DNA of 8,266 nt, from the NCBI GenBank assembly GCA_963582805.1, contig CAUZTZ010000184.1, positions 1 through 8,266 on the forward strand. The letters are read 5' to 3'. Shown in pieces: positions 1-6,463 of the stretch. The position numbers and the translations under genes were made by a program. The notes below the pieces were generated by a model. That model worked only from the letters and a program-made list of their open reading frames with translations. It ran no database searches and was not told the origin of the DNA. The stretch comes from GCA-2687515 sp963582805. Lineage in GTDB: Bacteria; Pseudomonadota; Alphaproteobacteria; Rhodospirillales; UBA2165. Every line of letters begins with the position of its first letter. The first letter of the stretch is position 1.

Positions 1-36
1 CCATATTACATTCCCCTGATCCAGATATCCTGATAA

Positions 37-192
37 CGTGATTCTACCCGATCAAAGTTCCGTGTGGGTATTTTTAGAGGTGCCCATCTGCAATATTGGC
101 GCGGCCGCGGCTGGCTCACCTTGGGCCGGGGGCGGGTCACCATCGACCAGCCGGACGCCTTGAAAAATCTGGTCGAACGGGACAACGAATAA
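37..192 (+). pseudogene. Probable C-terminal remnant of a Crp/Fnr-family regulator
   Basis: The frame ending at the TAA at 190-192 is open back to tandem stops at 31-36. From about position 95 it reads RGWLTLGRGRVTIDQPDAL and then ends in LVERDNE. This resembles the end of the winged-helix DNA-binding domain of Crp/Fnr regulators, where a 'GW/L-x-x-x-GRGR-(V/I)-TI-x-D-x-x-AL' tail is common (recalled family pattern, not searched). No cyclic-nucleotide-binding domain or helix-turn-helix precedes it in any frame, and the DNA before ~95 is clearly AT-richer, as if a deletion or insertion junction lies there. A GTG at 64 could start a 42-residue protein, but it has no good ribosome binding site. 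I read it as a broken gene end; a real short gene or chance resemblance remains possible. Confidence 0.35.
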
Positions 193-221
193 CGGATTCA
201 AACAGGTAAGGAACGAAATTC

Positions 222-1916
222 ATGAAAAATTATCTGGACGGCGGCGATGCAGTTCTCGAGGCCATCCGTAAACTGGGCATCGATCATATTATTTCATCGC
301 CCGGCTCCGAATGGGCGCCGGTGTGGGAGGCCATGGCCCGCCAAGACCACGACAAGGCCGACGGCCCCAACTTTATCGATACCTGGCACGAAACCCTGGC
401 CGTCGATATGGCCATCGGCTACAGCCTGATCACCGGGCGCGGCCAGGCGGTTTTGCTGCACGCCGGCGCCGGCTTGCTGCAAGGCTCCATGGGCATCCTG
501 GGCGCCCGCCATTGGGAGGTGCCGATGCTGGTCCTGTCCGGCGAATCGGTGACTTACGGCGAGGACCCGGATCTGGATCCCGGCCAGCAATGGGCGCGCA
601 ATTTGAGCATCGTCGGCGGCCCGCACCGGCTGATCGAACCGGTGGTCAAATATGCCAGCCAGGCGACCAGTCCCAAAACCCTGTTTGAAATGGTCGTCCG
701 CGCCGGCGAAATGGCCGCCCGCCCGCCCAAGGGCCCGACCTACCTGAACGTGCCGTTGGAGCATCTTCTGGCCGAATGGTCGCCGCCGGAAATCGGCCGC
801 AATGTTCCGCCGGCGCCCAAAACCATAAGCCCGGACGCCGACATCGAAGCCGTCGCCGAGGCTTTGGCGGCGGCCAAAAATCCGGTGATCGTATCCGAAT
901 ATGGGGGCCGCGATGCCGCCACCTTCAACGCCATGATCGAACTGGCCGAAGCGGTGGCGATCCCGGTCTATGACGGCGAGGCATCGGTGTGCGCCAATTT
1001 CCCGAAAAACCACCCGCTCTATCAGGGCACCGATATGAGCGCCGTCAAGGACGACGCCGATCTGGTGCTGATGGTGCGCTGCCGGGCGCCCTGGTATCCG
1101 GCCGCCAGGCGGCCCAAACACGCGCATCTGGTGGCCATCGATGAAAACCCGCACCAATCCCATATGGTCTATCAGGCGTTGCAGGCGGACAGCTATCTGG
1201 AAGGCGATGCCGCGACGTCGCTGAGCCGGCTGGCCGAAGCGGTCACGGCGGGCGGCGGCGGCACCGGTGTGGAAGACCGGCGGGCAGCCTCGAGCGCTGC
1301 CCACCAAGCCATGGACGCCAAGAACCATGCGCTGCGCCAGGACACGAGCGCCAAATCGCCCATCGATCCCTTGTGGCTGTGCGCCGCCATTGGCGACACC
1401 ATGCCCGCCGATACCATCTATATCGACGAGCTGACCCTGCATTCGGGCATGGCGCGCACCCACGTGCCGTGGAGCCAGGCGCAAAGCTATTACGGCGGGC
1501 GCGGCGGTTTGGGCCAAGGGCTTGGCCTGTCCCTGGGCATAAAACTGGCCAGCCCGGAGCGGCCGGTGGTGGCGCTCATGGGTGACGGCGGCTTTCTTTA
1601 TAATCCGGTGGTGCAGAGCCTGGGCGCGGCCAGGGATTCCGGCCTGCCGGTGTTGATCATTATTTTCAATAACAAGAAATATGCCGCAATGCGCGGCGGC
1701 TATAGCCGTTACTACGCGGACGGCGTCGCAGTGACCGACGATAATCTTCGCGGCGTCCATATCAACGGGCCCGACTATGCCGAGCTGGCGCCCCTGTTCG
1801 ACGGCCATGGCGAGCGCATCGAAGACCCGGCCGAGCTACACGGCGCGTTGGAGCGGGCATTGGCCGCGGTCAGAGGCGGCCAGTTTGCGATCTTGAATGT
1901 GGTGGTGTCCCGGTAG
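222..1916 (+). CDS. Thiamine pyrophosphate-dependent enzyme, acetolactate synthase-like (564 aa)
   Basis: Cytosolic TPP enzyme of the acetolactate synthase / pyruvate decarboxylase / benzaldehyde lyase superfamily, which cleaves or forms C-C bonds next to a carbonyl. Three domains are visible. The N-terminal pyrimidine-binding domain (about 1-180) has the catalytic-type Glu at E57 in TWHET, followed by a helix rich in small residues. A central Rossmann-like domain covers about 205-340. The C-terminal pyrophosphate-binding domain (about 380-564) has the Mg/TPP signature: GDG at 454-456 and the NN pair at 483-484. Length fits the family (550-600). The ATG at 222 follows an AAGGAA-type ribosome binding site about 8 bases upstream. 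The segment SSPGSEWAPVWEAM replaces the usual acetolactate synthase 'GYPGG' N-terminal motif, so true acetolactate synthase is unlikely and the substrate is unknown. pheA follows 73 bases downstream on the same strand, possibly co-transcribed. Confidence 0.9.
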   Translation: MKNYLDGGDAVLEAIRKLGIDHIISSPGSEWAPVWEAMARQDHDKADGPNFIDTWHETLAVDMAIGYSLITGRGQAVLLHAGAGLLQGSMGILGARHWEVPMLVLSGESVTYGEDPDLDPGQQWARNLSIVGGPHRLIEPVVKYASQATSPKTLFEMVVRAGEMAARPPKGPTYLNVPLEHLLAEWSPPEIGRNVPPAPKTISPDADIEAVAEALAAAKNPVIVSEYGGRDAATFNAMIELAEAVAIPVYDGEASVCANFPKNHPLYQGTDMSAVKDDADLVLMVRCRAPWYPAARRPKHAHLVAIDENPHQSHMVYQALQADSYLEGDAATSLSRLAEAVTAGGGGTGVEDRRAASSAAHQAMDAKNHALRQDTSAKSPIDPLWLCAAIGDTMPADTIYIDELTLHSGMARTHVPWSQAQSYYGGRGGLGQGLGLSLGIKLASPERPVVALMGDGGFLYNPVVQSLGAARDSGLPVLIIIFNNKKYAAMRGGYSRYYADGVAVTDDNLRGVHINGPDYAELAPLFDGHGERIEDPAELHGALERALAAVRGGQFAILNVVVSR

Positions 1917-1952
1917 GCTTCCGGGCTGGTTATGGCGGCGTTATATCGCTAT

Positions 1953-1958
1953 AGGAGG
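1953..1958 (+). promoter_or_regulatory. Orphan perfect Shine-Dalgarno AGGAGG upstream of pheA
   Basis: A consensus AGGAGG lies 31 bases before the pheA GTG, too far to serve it. Suitably spaced TTG codons at 1965 and 1968 would give only a 5-6 codon peptide ending in the TGA at 1984-1986, just before the pheA start. The pheA frame itself is closed upstream by a TGA at 1960-1962. It may be a chance site, a translated mini-leader, or a ribosome standby site. Confidence 0.3.
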
Positions 1959-1989
1959 CTGAATTTGTTGCCTTGCAAGGACTGAGACC

Positions 1990-2847
1990 GTGGCAGAACA
2001 AAAACAACGCATCGCCTTTCAGGGCGAGATCGGCGCCAATTCCGATCTCGCCTGCCGCCATGTGCACGCCGATATGGAAACCCTGCCCTGCCATACCTTC
2101 GAGGACACCTTCGCCGCCGTCGAAAGCGGCGCCGCCGCGCTGGCGCTGATTCCCATCGATAATTCGGTGGCCGGCCGGGTTGCCGATATCCACCATCTGT
2201 TGCCGGGTAGCGGCCTTCATATCATTGGTGAGCATTTCCAGCGGGTGGAGCATCATCTGCTGGCGGTCAAGGGCACCGATATCGCCACCCTCAGCCATGT
2301 GCACAGCCATGTGCACGCCCTCAACCAATGCCGCGACGTGATCCAGGAATTGGGGCTGGAGGCGGTGGTGCATGTGGATACCGCCGCCGCCGCCCGCGAT
2401 ATCGCCGAGCGCGGCGAGCCGGCCCACGCCGCCATCGCCTCAGCGCTGGCCGGGGAGATTTACGGCCTCGACAGCCTGCGCGCCAATATCGAGGATGCGG
2501 AGCACAACACAACGCGCTTTCTGGTGATGTCGGCGGAGAAGCAAATCGCCAAGCCCGGCAGCGGCGTTTTGATCACCAGCTTTGTCTTTCGAGTGCGCAA
2601 CGTGCCGGCGGCGCTATATAAGGCCCTCGGCGGTTTCGCCACCAACGGCATCAACATGACCAAGCTGGAAAGCTATCTGGTCGGCGGCGGATTTGTCGCG
2701 GCGCAATTTTATGCCGAGGTGGATGGCCATCCCGAAGACACCGGCTTGGCCTTCGCCCTGGAAGAGCTGGATTTCTATTCCCATGAGGTGCGCGTTCTCG
2801 GCGTCTATCCGGCCAGCCCGTTCCGGAAATCCATGAACGGCACATAA
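1990..2847 (+). CDS. pheA: Prephenate dehydratase, monofunctional, with ACT domain
   Basis: Converts prephenate to phenylpyruvate, the committed step of phenylalanine synthesis, in the cytosol. The catalytic domain (about 6-181) begins IAFQGEIGANSD. It has the IPIDNSVAGRV segment at 54-64, equivalent to the usual 'PxENSxxG', and the catalytic TRF triad at 175-177 within NTTRFLVM. A C-terminal ACT domain (about 193-275) carries the LESYLVGGGF segment around 226-235, which in this family forms the phenylalanine-sensing site, so feedback inhibition is expected. No chorismate mutase domain is fused. Length (285 aa) is typical. The start is a GTG preceded by AAGGA at 1977-1981; the upstream frame is closed at 1960, so no ATG start exists. 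It ends 3 bases from the convergent AhpD-like gene with no visible terminator. Confidence 0.95.
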   Translation: MAEQKQRIAFQGEIGANSDLACRHVHADMETLPCHTFEDTFAAVESGAAALALIPIDNSVAGRVADIHHLLPGSGLHIIGEHFQRVEHHLLAVKGTDIATLSHVHSHVHALNQCRDVIQELGLEAVVHVDTAAAARDIAERGEPAHAAIASALAGEIYGLDSLRANIEDAEHNTTRFLVMSAEKQIAKPGSGVLITSFVFRVRNVPAALYKALGGFATNGINMTKLESYLVGGGFVAAQFYAEVDGHPEDTGLAFALEELDFYSHEVRVLGVYPASPFRKSMNGT

Positions 2848-2850
2848 GGC

Positions 2851-3375
2851 CTATTGCAAGTCCGCTTGCAGCGCCATGAACACCCTTGTGTGCATGTTGT
2901 AGCTGCCGATCAGCACGGCCAGCTCGACGATTTGGGGCTCATCGAAATGATCGCGCAAAGGCTCGAACACCTGATCGGGGACGGTGATGTCTTCGGTCAT
3001 GGCGTCGGCAAATCCTAAGGCGGCGCGCTCGGCGGGGCTGAAGAAATCCGTGCCCCGCCAGGACTTCAAGCCGTCGCACGCTTCCGGGCTTAAGCCTTCG
3101 GCTTCAGCCAGGGCGCCCGTATGCTGGCGCAGCGTGTATGCGGAGCCGTTCAGGTGGCCGATGCGGATGATGAGTATTTCCCGGAGGCGGCCATCCAGCC
3201 CGGTCTGCCAGCGGACCGCGTTGTTGAAATCGAACCAGGCGGCGCACATGGCCGGGCTTTGCAGCAGGATTTTGTAGATGTTGAGAAAGCTGCCGCGCCG
3301 TTGGCCGCGAATAGTGCCGGCCAGTTCGGCGAGGGCGGGATCGCTATCGGGTTCGATCAGTTTGACGCGGGCCAT
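2851..3375 (-). CDS. AhpD-like / carboxymuconolactone decarboxylase family protein lacking the CxxC
   Basis: All-helical protein of 174 residues in the AhpD/CMD superfamily. The core motif spans about 62-90: an E66-centred GRLREILIIRIG helix, then GSAYTLRQHTGALAEAEGLS. The arrangement Glu...x-x-H (E66, H85) with the following 'A-x-x-x-GLS' is characteristic. In peroxidase-active AhpD members the loop before this His has a CxxC pair; here the matching positions are S78-A-Y-T, so thiol peroxidase activity is not expected. Such cysteine-free members are common and mostly uncharacterised; some act in decarboxylation or related chemistry. The ATG is preceded by AAGGA about 10 bases upstream on the minus strand. 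It is divergent from the 2-hydroxyacid dehydrogenase (82-base gap) and converges on pheA. Family call firm, function unknown. Confidence 0.85.
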   Translation of the reverse strand: MARVKLIEPDSDPALAELAGTIRGQRRGSFLNIYKILLQSPAMCAAWFDFNNAVRWQTGLDGRLREILIIRIGHLNGSAYTLRQHTGALAEAEGLSPEACDGLKSWRGTDFFSPAERAALGFADAMTEDITVPDQVFEPLRDHFDEPQIVELAVLIGSYNMHTRVFMALQADLQ

Positions 3376-3457
3376 GATGGTTTGTCCTTGAATTGCGGCT
3401 CCTGGAGATTACGCTTTCATCGCGGTCCATTTCAATTGCCATTGAGGTACCCAAACC

Positions 3458-4540
3458 ATGCCCGTCGTTGTTGTCGAAGATGATAAAATCCTGCGCTTTA
3501 TCGAATGCCTGCTCGACTCCAATGTTGTGCCGGCAAGGGCGGCGGCGCTGGCCGATTATCTTATCTGCGATATCTCCGATGTGGATGGCTGGATTGCCGG
3601 CGTACGCAATGCCTGCGGCGATTTTTATCCCGCCGAAGTGCGCATGGTCCCGGACCAAGACGCCTTGCGCGCCGCATTGCCGGACGCCGACGCGGTGGTT
3701 ACCGAGGCGCTCGAGATCGGAGCTGAAGAGCTGGCCTTGGCGCCCAAATTAAAAGTCGTGCAGAATTTCGGGCTGGATACGCGCAATATCGATTTGCAGG
3801 CCTGCGCCGGCGCTGGAGTTAAGACGCCGATCTTCCGGCGCCGCATCAACGGCGTCGTCGGCGAACATGTCATAGCCCTGATGTTGGCGGTGGGCCGCAA
3901 GATCTGCGAGACCAACGGCGCCCTGGATTTCGCGTCCCTCGAAGCCCTTGGCTATAAGCCGGCCATGTTCGACACCGATCATATTTCGGGGGGCAACTGG
4001 GCGCGGGTGACGGGGCTCAAAAATCTGCAAGGCTCCACCCTCGGCGCCCTGGGCCTCGGCGAAGTCGGGCGCGAGGTGGCAAGCCGGGCCAAGGCCATGG
4101 GCATGAATATCCTTTACCATCAAAGACGGCAATTGCCGCCCGAAGTGGAAGCCGAATGGAACGCTGAATATGTTTCCTTCGGCGATTTGTTCGCCGCCGC
4201 CGATTTCGTCTCCATCCATGTGCCCCTGAACGACGCCACCCGGGGCATGGTCGATAGGAGCGCGTTTGCACGCATGAAGGATGGCGCCATTTTGATCAAC
4301 GCATCGCGCGCCCATATCGTCGATCGGGACGCGCTGATCGGGGCGCTGGATTCCGGGCGCCTCGGCGGCGCCGGCTTCGATGTCCAATATTCCGAGCCGC
4401 TCACCGGCGACGAGCCGTTAAGGGATTATCCAAACGTGGTCTTAAGCCCGCACATCGCCGTCGGCCCGCGCACCGAGGCCCTGGCCGATATGGAAGAAGT
4501 CATTGCCAACCTGGCCGGCGCGGTTAATCAGGGAAGCTGA
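3458..4540 (+). CDS. D-isomer-specific 2-hydroxyacid dehydrogenase, probably NADP(H)-linked
   Basis: Cytosolic oxidoreductase interconverting a 2-oxoacid and a D-2-hydroxyacid; the substrate cannot be read from sequence. The dinucleotide-binding domain sits within about 130-320 with GLGEVG at 199-204. Catalytic residues are the Arg of NASRAHIVD (R284), the Glu of SEPLTGDEPL (E313) and the His of LSPHIA (H332). After the second beta strand (ILYHQRRQ, about 218-225) there is no Asp, which NAD-dependent members use to hold the ribose; an Arg pair is present instead, suggesting NADP(H), as in glyoxylate/hydroxypyruvate reductases. At 360 residues it is 30-40 longer than most members, the excess being an N-terminal segment (about 1-55) before the usual substrate-binding domain. 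The ATG has a GAGG 11 bases upstream. Its 3' end overlaps the convergent gene by 17 bases. Confidence 0.9.
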   Translation: MPVVVVEDDKILRFIECLLDSNVVPARAAALADYLICDISDVDGWIAGVRNACGDFYPAEVRMVPDQDALRAALPDADAVVTEALEIGAEELALAPKLKVVQNFGLDTRNIDLQACAGAGVKTPIFRRRINGVVGEHVIALMLAVGRKICETNGALDFASLEALGYKPAMFDTDHISGGNWARVTGLKNLQGSTLGALGLGEVGREVASRAKAMGMNILYHQRRQLPPEVEAEWNAEYVSFGDLFAAADFVSIHVPLNDATRGMVDRSAFARMKDGAILINASRAHIVDRDALIGALDSGRLGGAGFDVQYSEPLTGDEPLRDYPNVVLSPHIAVGPRTEALADMEEVIANLAGAVNQGS

Positions 4541-4940
4541 TCACGTAGTCGTCCGGTATGTCCAGCCACTGGCGGGCTTCGCCAATATCGGCAAACGTCC
4601 GGCGCTCGACGTCGTGCTGGCCAAATCGGTCCGACACCGAATATTGATGGATTTTGGCAAAGTCCGTGCCGTCCTTGACCACCCAGGCCAATTTGCAGCG
4701 GCCCAAATTCTCGTTGAAGACTTCCATCCGCTCCTTGGTGGTTGTGGTCATGCGCTCCCAGGTCCAATCGGCGGGCAGCGCCGCGCCTGAGCAATCGCGC
4801 AGCAAATTGGTGTCACCGCCAAATTTGGGATCAACGAACAGCAATTGAAATTGGTCATTAATTTCTTCCATTGCGAACGGTTCGGTATGCTTTATGAGCA
4901 CGCAATTGATGTCCGCATCTATGGTGTATGCAAACGGCAT
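4524..4940 (-). CDS. Small conserved protein, SpoIIAA/STAS-like (138 aa)
   Basis: No enzyme signature is recognised. The layout, an N-terminal beta strand pair (FAYTIDADINCVLIKHTEPF), a helix, a strand ending LLRDCSGA (46-53), then a second half ending RRTFADIGEARQWLDIP (113-129), resembles the SpoIIAA-like/STAS fold proteins in which an 'R-x-F-x-D-x-x-E-A-x-x-W-L' helix closes the domain. These are cytosolic and usually of unknown role. It is second in a two-gene minus-strand unit: the YCII-like gene ends 9 bases upstream, and the start has only a weak GAGATCGA ribosome binding site inside that gene, so coupled translation is likely. The 3' end overlaps the 2-hydroxyacid dehydrogenase tail by 17 bases. 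Reality of the gene is fairly sure; fold assignment is moderate. Confidence 0.65.
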   Translation of the reverse strand: MPFAYTIDADINCVLIKHTEPFAMEEINDQFQLLFVDPKFGGDTNLLRDCSGAALPADWTWERMTTTTKERMEVFNENLGRCKLAWVVKDGTDFAKIHQYSVSDRFGQHDVERRTFADIGEARQWLDIPDDYVISFPD

Positions 4941-4949
4941 GTCAAAACA

Positions 4950-5303
4950 TCATTCGATCTCGGATGAGCGGTCCGAATAGGTGAAGGAGAGCGTAAAGCC
5001 GCCTTCGTTGAGGGTCCATTTGTTGATGCTGTAGCTGCGCATGCCTCGGGCGTGCATGGGATCAGCATCGGCGATGGCGCGCGCTTCTTCAAAACTGGCC
5101 GCCCGGTAGACGATCATGCCGCCCACCCTTGCGCCGTCTTCGCCGTCCACCGGCCCGGCGCCGAACAACGTGCCGTTCTTTTCTATCTCGATCTGGTAGG
5201 CAAGATGATCGGGCAACAACTTCATCATCTCGTCTGGCGAAACGCCGTCTTTGAGGCGCGTGTCGACGATATAAAATTCCTTGCCCGGTAAATGGTCCGC
5301 CAT
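4950..5303 (-). CDS. YCII-related protein (117 aa)
   Basis: A compact ferredoxin-like-fold protein of the YciI/YCII family. Family marks are visible in order: EFYIVDTRLKDG strand, DHLAYQIEIEKNGTLFGAGP with the conserved His (H33) and the 'G-x-L-x-x-xGP' turn (44-51), an 'S-F-E-E-A-R-A-I-A-D-A-D-P' helix with the conserved Asp-Pro (D81-P82), and a final strand SINKWTLNEG. In this family the His/Asp pair is proposed to be catalytic; related proteins act as dehydrochlorinases or muconolactone isomerase-like enzymes, but most have no known substrate. Start choice is firm: GGGAGGA lies 7 bases before the ATG on the minus strand. It leads a two-gene unit with the STAS-like gene 9 bases downstream and is divergent from the short-chain dehydrogenase. 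Confidence 0.85.
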   Translation of the reverse strand: MADHLPGKEFYIVDTRLKDGVSPDEMMKLLPDHLAYQIEIEKNGTLFGAGPVDGEDGARVGGMIVYRAASFEEARAIADADPMHARGMRSYSINKWTLNEGGFTLSFTYSDRSSEIE

Positions 5304-5433
5304 GATCTATCCTCCCAAATTAGTTTCCGGTATTAAATAAGCCTAGTCCAGCCCCGGGTCCAGCACCGCCTTGCGACGCCGGGTTGTTGCTGATTATTAT
5401 AAATATACCGCAAGGCACATATGGAGAGCGATC
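5304..5433. promoter_or_regulatory. Divergent intergenic region with candidate plus-strand promoter
   Basis: This 130-base gap holds the starts of the minus-strand YCII unit and the plus-strand dehydrogenase. For the plus strand, TTGCGA (5371-5376) and TATTAT (5395-5400), 18 bases apart, make a plausible sigma70-like promoter in a local AT-rich patch. No convincing minus-strand promoter or inverted-repeat operator was found. GGAG at 5423-5426 is the ribosome binding site that fixes the dehydrogenase start. Confidence 0.35.
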
Positions 5434-6204
5434 ATGGGCAGACTTGATAATCGGGTAGCCATTGTCACCGGCGCCGCACCCGGGATGCGCGCCGCGCTGG
5501 GCGCCGAATTTGCGCGCGCCCTGGCCGCCGAAGGCGCGGCGGTCGCCCTCGCCGATGTCGACGATACCAAACAACTGGCCGCCGAGATCGAAGCGGCGGG
5601 CGGGCGGGCGCTTCCCCTGACCACCGACGTTTCCGATGAAACCCAGGTCCGGGCGATGGTCGGCGATACCATAGCCGCCTTCGGTCAGGTGGATATTCTG
5701 GTCAACAACGCGGCGCTCGGCTCGAACATTCCGCCGGTGCCGGTGACCGAATTATCGGTGGCCGATTGGGACCGCTTCATGGCGGTCAATTTGCGCGGGC
5801 CCTTTATCTGCACCAAGGCAGTGGTAGCCCCCATGAAAGAGCGCGGCTACGGCAAGATCATTAATATTGGATCGACCACCAATATGGTGGGTTTGCCAAA
5901 CCGGCTGCATTACACCACGGCGAAGGGCGGTATCTTGGCCATGACCCGGTCCTTGGCGCAAGAATTGGGGCCGTTCGGCATCCGCGTCAACTCCCTCGCC
6001 TACGGCGCCATCACGTCCCGCCTCAACGAGGCCGAGTTTGCCGCCGACCCTGAGCGCGAGGCCCGCATCGTTGGCTCCCGCGCCCTCCAAAGCCACTTGC
6101 GCGCCGATGATTTGGCGGGCACCTTGGTGTTCCTGGCCTGTAAGGATTCTGACGCCATGAGCGGCCAGACGGTGGTCACCGACATGGGTGGGTTCTATTA
6201 CTAA
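5434..6204 (+). CDS. Short-chain dehydrogenase/reductase (256 aa)
   Basis: Classical SDR oxidoreductase acting on an alcohol or ketone of unknown identity. Visible motifs: the coenzyme loop TGAAPGMR (12-19), an acidic LADVDD (D41) favouring NAD(H), DV at 65-66, NNA (91-93), N119, catalytic S147, and YTTAK giving Y160 and K164; the length of about 250 is standard. The third glycine of TGxxxGxG is replaced by Arg (R19), which is unusual. The frame runs further upstream to an ATG at 5371, but I choose ATG 5434 because GGAG lies 7 bases before it and MGRLDNRVAIVTGAA is the normal SDR beginning, whereas the upstream codons are promoter-like DNA. The last 17 bases overlap the next gene, suggesting an operon. 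Confidence 0.92.
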   Translation: MGRLDNRVAIVTGAAPGMRAALGAEFARALAAEGAAVALADVDDTKQLAAEIEAAGGRALPLTTDVSDETQVRAMVGDTIAAFGQVDILVNNAALGSNIPPVPVTELSVADWDRFMAVNLRGPFICTKAVVAPMKERGYGKIINIGSTTNMVGLPNRLHYTTAKGGILAMTRSLAQELGPFGIRVNSLAYGAITSRLNEAEFAADPEREARIVGSRALQSHLRADDLAGTLVFLACKDSDAMSGQTVVTDMGGFYY

Positions 6205-6463
6205 CGCGCAAAAATCCTACGCGCTGATCGATGCAAGCGGGCAGGCTTACGAGAGCCCCATCAAGGGCACCCTCGGCGGGCACCGGAAATCAAAGATATA
6301 TGGACGGCTGGATTGCGCCGGCGCGCTTCGCTGGATCGCCAGGGGCCACTATGTCAGCCACCGGGTGTTCTTTGCCGATCAGCACACCGCCACCCAGGCC
6401 GGTTACCGGCCTTGCGCCAATTGTATGCGCGCCGAATACAACACCTGGAAAGCGTCCCGCTAG
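6188..6463 (+). CDS. Stand-alone Ada-type metal-binding domain protein (91 aa)
   Basis: A small cytosolic protein matching the N-terminal zinc domain of the DNA-repair regulator Ada. It shows a KSKIYGRLDC stretch (C43), HRVFFAD, and the hallmark GYRPCANC (C76, C79). In Ada the zinc is held by four Cys in 'C-R-P-x-C' and 'RPCxxC', the first being the methyl acceptor. Here that first position is Gly (G39), so three Cys remain, a fourth ligand must come from elsewhere, and Ada-type methyl transfer is not expected. No AraC or methyltransferase domain follows. Short proteins of this kind are seen in other proteobacteria; their role is unknown. The only usable start is the GTG at 6188, overlapping the dehydrogenase by 17 bases with a poor ribosome binding site, so coupling is likely. 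The 3' end shares a CTAG with the convergent hydratase gene. Confidence 0.8.
   Translation: MGSITNAQKSYALIDASGQAYESPIKGTLGGHRKSKIYGRLDCAGALRWIARGHYVSHRVFFADQHTATQAGYRPCANCMRAEYNTWKASR
6460..6463. other. Shared palindromic CTAG providing both convergent stop codons
   Basis: On the plus strand TAG at 6461-6463 ends the Ada-like gene; on the minus strand the same palindrome read from 6462 to 6460 is the TAG that ends the hydratase alpha-type gene. There is no room for a terminator between the two, so transcripts from either side are expected to read into the opposing gene or end inside it. Confidence 0.85.

Noticed and set aside
294..1808. Long minus-strand open frame (504 codons) opposite the TPP enzyme
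   Set aside because: The translation is His/Gly/Arg/Ala-rich with no family motifs, and the plus strand encodes a complete enzyme. It is an antisense shadow of GC-rich codon use.
1917..1989. Phenylalanine attenuation leader before pheA
   Set aside because: The short frame has no Phe codons and there is no terminator hairpin with a T-run.
1930..2427. Minus-strand frame of 165 codons opposite pheA
   Set aside because: Met/His/Gly-rich without motifs; it mirrors the pheA coding sequence.
3749..4387. Minus-strand frame of 212 codons opposite the 2-hydroxyacid dehydrogenase
   Set aside because: Shadow of a gene with intact catalytic motifs; no recognisable domain.
5371..5433. Upstream start for the short-chain dehydrogenase adding 21 residues
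   Set aside because: The added residues are unlike SDR N-termini, overlap promoter-like DNA, and the ATG at 5434 has a well-spaced GGAG.
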